DNA from: Pseudomonadota bacterium
GTDB taxonomy: Bacteria > Pseudomonadota > Alphaproteobacteria > Caulobacterales > Caulobacteraceae
DNA: 13,110 nucleotides
Direction of reading: 5' to 3'
Assembly (NCBI GenBank): GCA_023433655.1
Contig: JAEYUE010000351.1
Location: 1-13,110, forward strand
The notes beneath the pieces were generated by a model, which worked only from the letters and a program-made list of their open reading frames with translations, did not search any database and was not told the origin of the DNA. The translations under genes were made by a program, and so were the position numbers. Of this stretch, positions 1-5,900 are shown piece after piece. Position 1 is the first letter of the stretch. Each line of letters starts with the position of its first letter.

Positions 1-535
1 GCCCGATCAGGTCCAGCACGCGGGCCCCGGGCGCCTCGACGAGGGCCGCGCCCGACCCGACCAGCCGCGCCCCCGGACCCAGCCCGCGCGCCCGCTCGCC
101 CGCTGACTCGGTCGTCAGGGCCTCCGCCGGCCCGGTCGGCGCTCGGTCGCGCCACAGGCGGGCGTAGACCTGTCCCCGCCGGGCGTCGATCAGGGCCGCG
201 ACCGGCCCCTCGCCAGCGGCCGAGGCGGCGAGCCCGTCGAGGGTCGAGATGCCGACCACCGGCCGGTCCAGCGCCGCCCCCAGCCCCTGGGCGAAGGCCA
301 GCCCGACCCTCAGGCCGGTGAACGACCCCGGCCCGACCGTGACGCCGATGCGCTCGACGCCGTCGAACCCGCCGGCCTCCGCCACGGCGTCGCGGACCAT
401 GCCGCCCAGCCGCTCCTGATGCCCCCTGGCCATGGCCTCGGACCTCAGGCCCAGCGCGCGCACGACCCCGCCGTCGACCTCGAACACGCCCGCGCTGCAC
501 AGGGCCAGCGCCGTATCGACGACCAGCACCCTCAC
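1..535 (-). CDS. tsaB: tRNA t6A biosynthesis protein TsaB (YeaZ), C-terminus cut by window edge
   Basis: TsaB is the non-catalytic, ASKHA-fold partner of TsaD in the complex that adds threonylcarbamoyl to A37 of ANN-decoding tRNAs. The 178 visible residues begin VRVLVVDTAL (the family's beta-strand start), then show the RGHQERL segment near residues 37-43, the hallmark GPGSFTGLRVGL at about 68-79, and DARRGQVYA at about 117-125. The reading frame is open to the left edge; the family is usually about 200-230 residues, so roughly 25-50 residues are missing. I chose the GTG at 533-535 because a GGAGG lies seven bases upstream and because homologues start with this strand; a second GTG two codons later is less well spaced. 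It follows the XRE gene by 25 bp and is probably co-transcribed with it. As I remember alphaproteobacterial genomes, tsaB commonly follows usp and a nifU-like gene and precedes rimI. Confidence 0.93.
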   Translation of the reverse strand, partial: MRVLVVDTALALCSAGVFEVDGGVVRALGLRSEAMARGHQERLGGMVRDAVAEAGGFDGVERIGVTVGPGSFTGLRVGLAFAQGLGAALDRPVVGISTLDGLAASAAGEGPVAALIDARRGQVYARLWRDRAPTGPAEALTTESAGERARGLGPGARLVGSGAALVEAPGARVLDLIG

Positions 536-542
536 GCCAGGG

Positions 543-547
543 CCTCC
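543..547 (-). promoter_or_regulatory. Ribosome binding site of tsaB deciding a GTG start
   Basis: On the minus strand GGAGG stands seven bases before GTG at 533-535. It supports this GTG over the GTG at 527-529, whose spacing would be 13 bases. Confidence 0.6.
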
Positions 548-560
548 GCGGCGGCGGCCG

Positions 561-959
561 TCAGTCGTCGCGCGCCAGCGCCCGCACCACCTGCGCCACG
601 GCCTTGCGCAGGTCGCGGTCCTCGATGAGCGGCCACGCCGCCGCGACCGCCCGCCCGTCCGCCGTGGCGGTGATGAAGCGCAGCTCCTCCCAGCCCGCGT
701 CGCCGCTCCGGCCGCTCTCGCGCGCGGTCTCGACCGGCGGGAAGAAGGCTTCCACCGAGGTCCCCAGAACCGTCGCCACCCGATGCAGGCGCGAGGCCGA
801 GATGCGGTTCTGCCCCGTCTCGTACTTCTGCACCTGCTGGAAACTGATCCCGAGCTGCTGCGCCAGCGCGGTCTGCGACAGCCCCAGCGCCGAACGGCGC
901 AGGCTGATCCGCGCCCCGACATAGGCGTCGACCTTCTCCGGATCGCCGATCCTGGGCAT
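561..959 (-). CDS. XRE-family helix-turn-helix transcriptional regulator
   Basis: This 132-residue protein has an N-terminal XRE/Cro-type helix-turn-helix. Residues about 13-70 contain VGARISLRRSALGLSQ, then LAQQLGISFQQVQKYETG (about 32-49) and NRISASRLHRVATVLG (about 51-66). The phrase LGISFQQVQKYE-G-NRIS is characteristic of a large alphaproteobacterial regulator group. The C-terminal 60 residues (WEELRFITATADGRAVAAAW onwards) have no known enzymatic motif and may serve oligomerisation. The ATG at 957-959 has an AGGGAG seven bases upstream. The gene lies between another XRE gene (70 bp upstream) and tsaB (25 bp downstream). The upstream gap is unusually AT-rich for this window and carries small palindromes, suggesting autoregulation. 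The target genes cannot be told from sequence. Confidence 0.9.
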   Translation of the reverse strand: MPRIGDPEKVDAYVGARISLRRSALGLSQTALAQQLGISFQQVQKYETGQNRISASRLHRVATVLGTSVEAFFPPVETARESGRSGDAGWEELRFITATADGRAVAAAWPLIEDRDLRKAVAQVVRALARDD

Positions 960-986
960 GGCCTCGCTCCCTCTGCTCCCGACGGA

Positions 987-1029
987 ACAGTTTCATGGAA
1001 ACGGGAAAGTTGCAACCATTTCGTTTCAT
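987..1029 (-). promoter_or_regulatory. Candidate operator/promoter of the downstream XRE gene
   Basis: This short AT-richer gap holds GTTTCATGGAAAC at 990-1002 (GTTTC, three bases, GAAAC: a perfect 5-bp dyad), GTTGCAAC at 1009-1016 (a perfect 8-bp palindrome) and another GTTTCAT at 1023-1029. Together they make a loose larger dyad centred on the GTTGCAAC. On the minus strand TTGCAA could act as a -35 element, but I see no convincing -10. The position directly before an XRE gene fits an autoregulatory operator; that role is inferred. Confidence 0.45.
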
Positions 1030-1605
1030 CTATACATCCAGCCGGGCGATCACCGCCGACACCCCCCGCACCGCCGCCCGCTCGATCCGCTCTTCCGCGC
1101 CGTCCACGCCGCGCACCCGCAGCGCTTCCGCATCGGCGCCCTCGTAGAGACGCACCCGCGTCTCGCCGTCAGCCATTTCGATGACGCAGCCCTGGCCGCG
1201 CCGGGGCCAGCGGTCGGGTTCGTATTCCAGCACCACCCCCGAGGCCGCCCACGGCGCCAGGTCGTCGTTGGACAGCTGCAGCCGCCGCGTCGGTCCGGCC
1301 GCGCCGGCGAAGCTCCGGCCGCGCGATTCCAGCCCGGACGGGGCCGGCGCGGGGTCGCCGGCCGCGGGCGCCGCCAGCTTCAGCTCCAGCGCCTCCGGGG
1401 AGGCCCCCAGCGCCGCGGTCAGGCGGCGCTGCACATCGGGCCGGAACAGCCCGGGCCGCTTGCCCGCCTCGTACAGGCCCCAGCCCTGGCTGGTCATGCC
1501 GACCCGCGCGCCCGCCTCGGCTTGGCTCAGCCCCGCCTCGCGGCGCAGGGCGGCGAGCGCCTCGCCGAGGCGCCGGGCGTCGCTGTCGCTCTCGAACCGG
1601 GGCAT
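1030..1605 (-). CDS. XRE-family regulator with degenerate S24/LexA-like C-terminal domain
   Basis: This is a 191-residue regulator. Residues about 11-67 form an XRE helix-turn-helix (LGEALAALRREAGLSQAEAGARVGM, then LYEAGKRPG). Residues about 70-105 are an Ala/Pro/Gly-rich linker. Residues about 108-191 resemble the peptidase S24/LexA fold seen in phage-type repressors: SNDDLAPW at 112-119 sits where active members have G-D-S-M-x-P, and VRLYEG at about 151-156 sits where the catalytic lysine (V-K-R) is expected. Both nucleophilic Ser and Lys therefore appear to be missing, so self-cleavage is unlikely and the domain may only dimerise or sense a ligand. The ATG at 1603-1605 lacks a good ribosome binding site; no better in-frame start is apparent. 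It is 70 bp upstream of the second XRE gene and about 110 bp downstream of nfu. Whether the two regulators cross-regulate is unknown. Confidence 0.85.
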   Translation of the reverse strand: MPRFESDSDARRLGEALAALRREAGLSQAEAGARVGMTSQGWGLYEAGKRPGLFRPDVQRRLTAALGASPEALELKLAAPAAGDPAPAPSGLESRGRSFAGAAGPTRRLQLSNDDLAPWAASGVVLEYEPDRWPRRGQGCVIEMADGETRVRLYEGADAEALRVRGVDGAEERIERAAVRGVSAVIARLDV

Positions 1606-1650
1606 GCCGCCATTGTGGCGCCCCCGACCGCGCGAGGCGAGGACGGATTT

Positions 1651-1660
1651 GTTTCAGGAA
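1651..1660 (-). promoter_or_regulatory. GTTTCA-type operator candidate upstream of the S24-like XRE gene
   Basis: GTTTCAGGAA at 1651-1660, in an AT-richer patch (GGATTTGTTTCAGGAAG), resembles the GTTTCATGGAAAC dyad found before the other XRE gene. It lies 46 bp upstream of the ATG. The shared half-site suggests a common operator; this is inference from two loci only. Confidence 0.3.
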
Positions 1661-1673
1661 GCGGCATGGCTCG

Positions 1674-1718
1674 CGCTCAAGCAGCGAGCCGCCGCGCGGC
1701 GAGCGATAGCGCCCTTAA
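1674..1718. repeat. GC-rich intergenic repeat unit, copy A, overlapping the nfu stop codon
   Basis: The plus strand reads CGCTCAAGCAGCGAGC, then a GC-only core, then CGAGCGATAGCGCCCTTAA. It matches 2379-2422 closely, with the same beginning (CGCTCAAG-AGCGAGC) and end (AGCGCCCT-AA). Its right end contains the TAA stop of nfu (complement of 1715-1717). It could fold as a 3' stem for the minus-strand transcript, but there is no U-tract. Confidence 0.6.
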
Positions 1719-2272
1719 ATAACCTGCTCGACCCGGGTCACTTCCGGCACATAGTGTTTCATCATCTGCTCGACCCCGGCCTTCAGCGTGGCCGAGGACG
1801 ACGGGCAGCCCGAACAGGCGCCGCGCATGCGCAGTGTCAGCACCCCGGTCTCGAGGTCGAAGGCGTCGAACAGGATGTCGCCGCCGTCCTGGGCCACGGC
1901 CGGGCGGATGCGGCTGTCCAGCAACTGCTTGATCTCGGCGACGATCTCGCTGTCCTCGCCCTCGGCGTGAACGCTGTCCGGGGCGTCCCCGCGGAGCAGT
2001 GGCGCGCCCGAGACGAAAAAATCCATGATCGCGGCCAGGATCGGCGCCTTCATCTGCGGCCAGTCAGGTCCGGCCGGGTCGCGCGTCACCGAGACATAGT
2101 CGGCGCCGTAGAACACCCCGGTCACCCCTTCCAGCTGGAACAGGCCCTCGGCCAGCGGCGAGACAGCGGCCTCGTCGACGGTGCGGAACTCGCGCGGCTC
2201 GGCCGAGACATCGCGTCCCGGGAGGAATTTCAGCACGTTCGGATTGGGCGTCGGCTCGGTCTGGATGAACAT
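1715..2272 (-). CDS. NifU/Nfu-family iron-sulfur cluster carrier protein
   Basis: This 185-residue protein has the eukaryotic NFU1/alphaproteobacterial layout. An Nfu N-terminal domain (about 1-90, beginning MFIQTEPTPNPNVLKFLPG and including GVTGVFYGADYVSVTRD) is followed by a NifU C-terminal domain (about 105-185). The conserved CSGCPSSSATL carries Cys153 and Cys156, the CxxC pair that holds a 4Fe-4S cluster between two subunits. The role, from the family, is delivery of assembled clusters to target apoproteins in the cytoplasm. The ATG at 2270-2272 matches family starts exactly, although no clear Shine-Dalgarno sequence precedes it. It lies between usp and the XRE pair on the same strand. 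A 150-bp repeat-rich gap upstream separates it from usp, so it may have its own promoter (TTGAACG near 2303-2309 is a weak -35 candidate with no convincing -10). Confidence 0.94.
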   Translation of the reverse strand: MFIQTEPTPNPNVLKFLPGRDVSAEPREFRTVDEAAVSPLAEGLFQLEGVTGVFYGADYVSVTRDPAGPDWPQMKAPILAAIMDFFVSGAPLLRGDAPDSVHAEGEDSEIVAEIKQLLDSRIRPAVAQDGGDILFDAFDLETGVLTLRMRGACSGCPSSSATLKAGVEQMMKHYVPEVTRVEQVI

Positions 2273-2330
2273 GGCCGCTAAGTGCGCCCGCCGGGCGCCT
2301 CGTTCAAGGGCGCCGCGACATCGCTGCAGT

Positions 2331-2378
2331 CCGCCCCCGCAGGGGGAGGGGGACCGCCGAAGGCGGTGGAGGGGGCCC
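2331..2378. repeat. REP-like GC-rich palindromic element
   Basis: The element consists of CCCCC-GCA-GGGGG (2334-2346), a G-rich stretch, ACCGCC-GAA-GGCGGT (2353-2367, a perfect 6-bp stem) and GGAGGGGGCCCC. From memory, intergenic elements with CCCCTGCGGGGGAGGGGGA and a small central stem are scattered through Caulobacter and Brevundimonas genomes; I cannot count copies here. It occupies the gap between usp and nfu and abuts repeat copy B. Confidence 0.6.
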
Positions 2379-2422
2379 CGCTCAAGGAGCGAGCGCCCGC
2401 GGCGCGAGCGTTAGCGCCCTAA
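2379..2422. repeat. GC-rich intergenic repeat unit, copy B, abutting the usp stop codon
   Basis: This is the second copy of the unit at 1674-1718. It begins CGCTCAAGGAGCG, itself a 5-bp stem with an AAG loop, and ends GTTAGCGCCCTAA. The next bases (2423-2425) are the complement of the usp TAG stop, so both copies end at a stop codon of a minus-strand gene. Confidence 0.6.
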
Positions 2423-2887
2423 CTAGGCCAGATCGTCGATTTCCTTCTCGGTCAGCTCGCCCGGCACGATGGTGACTGGCAGCTTGCGGCCGGTGAAGGC
2501 CGCGCCCTGCTTGACCGCCGCCGCCACCAGCGGCCCCGGCGCGCTCGAGCCGGCGGCGAGCACGAGGATCTTGATGTCCGGATCCTCGCCGACGACCTTG
2601 CGGATGCAGGCCTGCGGCTCGCCCCGCTCGATCAGCAGCATCGGCGTCGACCCCGACTTCTCGGCCGCCTCGCCGGCCCAGGCGTTCAGCGTCGCCTCGG
2701 CCTCGGCCCGGGTCTGGCGTTCGATCTCGTCGCGCACCCCCGCCCAGTGGGCCTCGGAAGCCGCCGGCGGGATGATCCGCAGCATGACCACGTGGCCGCC
2801 GGTCGAACGCGCCCGCCGCGACGCATAGCGCAGCGCCGCCTCGAACTCCGGACTGTCGTCGACGACGACGAGGAATTTGCGCGGCAT
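2423..2887 (-). CDS. Universal stress protein (UspA family)
   Basis: This 154-residue single-domain protein starts with the typical first strand and conserved Asp (MPRKFLVVVDDSPEFEAALRYA) and ends with the usual last strand (LPVTIVPG, about 136-143). Residues about 108-118 read LVLAAGSSAPG instead of the canonical ATP-loop pattern G-x2-G-x9-G-S/T, so it probably belongs to the non-ATP-binding branch. Such proteins accumulate in stress or stationary phase; the molecular partner is unknown. The ATG at 2885-2887 has a good ribosome binding site (GGAGAGGA, six bases away). It follows gdhZ by 80 bp. A GCTAGCCT at 2914-2921 on the minus strand resembles a Caulobacter -10 box, but I see no well-spaced -35. 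As I recall, a usp gene next to nfu is common in alphaproteobacteria. Confidence 0.92.
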   Translation of the reverse strand: MPRKFLVVVDDSPEFEAALRYASRRARSTGGHVVMLRIIPPAASEAHWAGVRDEIERQTRAEAEATLNAWAGEAAEKSGSTPMLLIERGEPQACIRKVVGEDPDIKILVLAAGSSAPGPLVAAAVKQGAAFTGRKLPVTIVPGELTEKEIDDLA

Positions 2888-2930
2888 CGACGATCCTCTC
2901 CCTCAGCCCGGACAGGCTAGCAGAACGCGG

Positions 2931-2951
2931 CCCGGGGCGCGAAACCCCGGG
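2931..2951 (-). terminator. Stem-loop after gdhZ, weak terminator candidate
   Basis: CCCGGGG (2931-2937) and CCCCGGG (2945-2951) form a perfect 7-bp stem with a 7-nt loop, starting 16 bases after the gdhZ stop codon. No T-run follows on the minus strand, so it may only stabilise the 3' end or be read through into usp. Confidence 0.35.
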
Positions 2952-2967
2952 GCATCGCCCGCCCCCG

Positions 2968-5900
2968 TCAGGCCGCCGTCGACGCGATCTCGCGGATCAC
3001 GCTGTTGGCGATGGTCAGCTTGGCGAAGGTCCAGCCCGAACCCGAGGCCTCGATCTCGTCCACCGAGGCGCGCACGCCCTCGACCGTGGCCAGGCGCGGC
3101 CCGATCCAGGCGTCGACCGCCTTCTCGGCGGCCTTCTCCGAGGCCCCGACCGCGGCGTCCGCCGAACGCGCCACCGCCCGGGTCAGGGCCAGTTGCTCGT
3201 TCATCAGGTCCTCGATCAGGCGACGCACCGCCAGCCGGTCGAAATGGTCGGCCGAGGGCACGGCCCCCGCCGCCGCGCGCAGGCGATCGAAGTCGAAGGC
3301 CGCGCCGACCTGGTGGTACAGCATGGCCATGGCCGGCTCCGGCCAGCCGGCCTCGCGGGCGAGGTCGCCGATGTCGGCCGTGGCCACCAGCGGCCGCAGC
3401 ATGGCGAAGTCGCGCGCCATGCTCCTGGAGACGCCGAGGCCGGTGAATTCGGCGATGCGCGCGTCCAGCCGGGCCTGTTCGAAGCGAGACAGCACCGAGC
3501 CGCCGGCTGAGCGCAGGGCGTCGGCGGCGGGACGATAGGCCTCGATCAGGCCCTCGACCGTGGCCCCGTCGCGCATGGCCCGGCGCGCCAGCCAGAAGGT
3601 CTGGCGGCGCAGCACCGTCGAGATCTCGCGATAGAGGGCCAGCTGGCCCTCGGCGGAAATCTTCAGGTCCAGCGCCGAGACCTGGTCCCAGGCCTCGTCG
3701 AGGCGGAACACCTGGCGCGCCGCCTCGAAGGCGATCACCATGGCCCCGGTGTCGCACTGGGCCGACAGCCGCAGCCGCTCGGGGAAGGTCGCCCCGCACA
3801 TGTTGACGATCTCGTTCGACAGGATCGTCGAGATGATCTCGCGCTTCAGGCGGTGGCGCTGCATGTCCGCTTCGAACTTCGCCAGCGGCCCCGGGAAGTA
3901 GCGCACCAGGGTCTTGCGGAAGAAGGGATCGTCCGGCGCGCCCGAGGCGACGATGGCGTCGAACAGCTCCAGCTTGGAATAGGCGGTCAGTACGGCCAGC
4001 TCGGGCCGCGTCAGCGCCTGGCCGGCCGCCTTCATCTCGGCCAGCTTGAGGTCGTCGGGCAGGCCCTCGACTTTGCGGTCCAGCCGGCCCTTGCCGCCGA
4101 GCCACTGCATGAAGCGCTGCTGGGCGTCCAGCGCGTCCGCGCCTTCCGCCTGCTGCAGGGTCAGGGCCAGGGTCTGGTCGTAGTTGTGGACCAGCACCTT
4201 CTCGCCGACCTCGTCGGTCATCGAGGCCAGCAGGGCGTTGCGGTCCTCCGCCTTCAGGGCGCCCGAGGCTATGGCCGCCCCGGTCAGGATCTTGATGTTG
4301 ACCTCGTGGTCGGAGGAATCGACCCCGGCCGAGTTGTCGATGGCGTCGGTGTTCAGCCGGCCGCCCTCGCCGTCGGCGCCGCGCCGCGCATAGGCGATCC
4401 GGCCCGCCTGGGTCATGCCCAGGTTGGCGCCCTCGCCGATGACCTGGGCGCGCACCTCCATGCCGTCGATTCGGATGGCGTCGTTGGCCTTGTCGCCGAC
4501 CTGGGCGTCGCTCTCCCACGCCGCCTTGATGTAGGTGCCGATGCCGCCGAAGTAGAGCAGCTCGGCCGGCGCCTTGAGGATGGCCCGCATCAGCGCCGGC
4601 GGGTCCAGCACATCCTCCTGGATGTCCAGCGCCGCCTTGATCTCGGGGCTCAGCTCGATCGACTTGGCCGAGCGCGGGAACACCCCGCCGCCCTTCGAGA
4701 TCTTCGCCTTGTCATAGTCCTGCCAGCTCGAACGCGGCAGTTCGAACAACCGCTTGCGCTCGACCCAGCTCACCGCCGGATCCGGGTTCGGATCGATGAA
4801 GATATCGCGGTGGTCGAAGGCCGCGACCAGCCTGATCGCCTTCGACAGCAGCATGCCGTTGCCGAACACGTCGCCCGACATGTCGCCCACGCCGACCACG
4901 GTGAAGGGCTCGGTCTGGATGTCCTTGCCCATCTCGCGGAAGTGGCGCTTGACCGCCTCCCACGCCCCGCGGGCGGTGATGCCCATCTCCTTGTGGTCGT
5001 AGCCGACCGAGCCGCCGCTGGCGAAGGCGTCGTCCAGCCAGAAGCCGTAGTCCGCCGAGATGCCGTTGGCGATGTCCGAGAAGGTCGCCGTGCCCTTGTC
5101 GGCGGCGACCACCAGATAGGGGTCGTCGCCCTCCCAGATCACCACATTGGCGGGGTGCGCCACCGAGCCGTCGGCGAGGATGTTGTCGGTGATGTCCAGC
5201 AGGCCCGACAGGAAGGTCCGGTAGGCGCGGATGGCCTCGGCCTGCTGCGCGTCGCGGTCGCCGCCGGCCCGCACGATGGCCGGCAGGCCCTTCGGATAGA
5301 AGCCGCCCTTGGAGCCGACCGGCACGATGACCGCGTTCTTGACCTGCTGCGCCTTGACCAGGCCCAGCACCTCGGTGCGGAAGTCGTCGCGGCGGTCGGA
5401 CCAGCGCAGCCCGCCGCGCGCCACCGGGCCGAAGCGCAGGTGCACGCCCTCGATGTGCGGCGCCCAGACGAAGATCTCGCGGAACGGCTTCGGCAGCGGC
5501 AGGTCGTCCAGTTCGCGCGAGGCGATCTTGATGGCGATGTGCGGCTTCGGCTCGCCGTCGGCGCCGGTCTGGAAATAGTTGGTCCGCTTGATGGCCTGGA
5601 TCAGCAGCACCAGACGGCGCAGCGCCCGGTCGTGGTCGAGGCTCTTCACCTCGTTCAGCAGGGCGAACAGCTTGTCGACCTGTTCCGTCACCGCCGCCTC
5701 GCGCGCCGCGGCGTCGCCGTCGGCGGCGGGATCGAATTTGGCGTGGAACAGCGACAGCAGGCCCCGCGCCACGGCGGGATAGTCGCGCAGCGCCTCCTCC
5801 TGCACCGCCTGGCTCGGGTCCAGGCCGGTCTGCTGCCGATAGCGCGCCAGGGTGCGCACCAGCGCCGCCTCGCGCCAGTCGACGCCCAGCTCGATGACCA

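Noticed and set aside
432..2281. Plus-strand open frames across the tsaB, XRE and nfu genes
   Set aside because: Arg/Pro/Ala-rich shadow translations opposite genes with recognisable domains.
2273..2422. Possible small RNA between usp and nfu
   Set aside because: The stems belong to REP-like repeats, and I see no promoter pair or terminator with a T-run.
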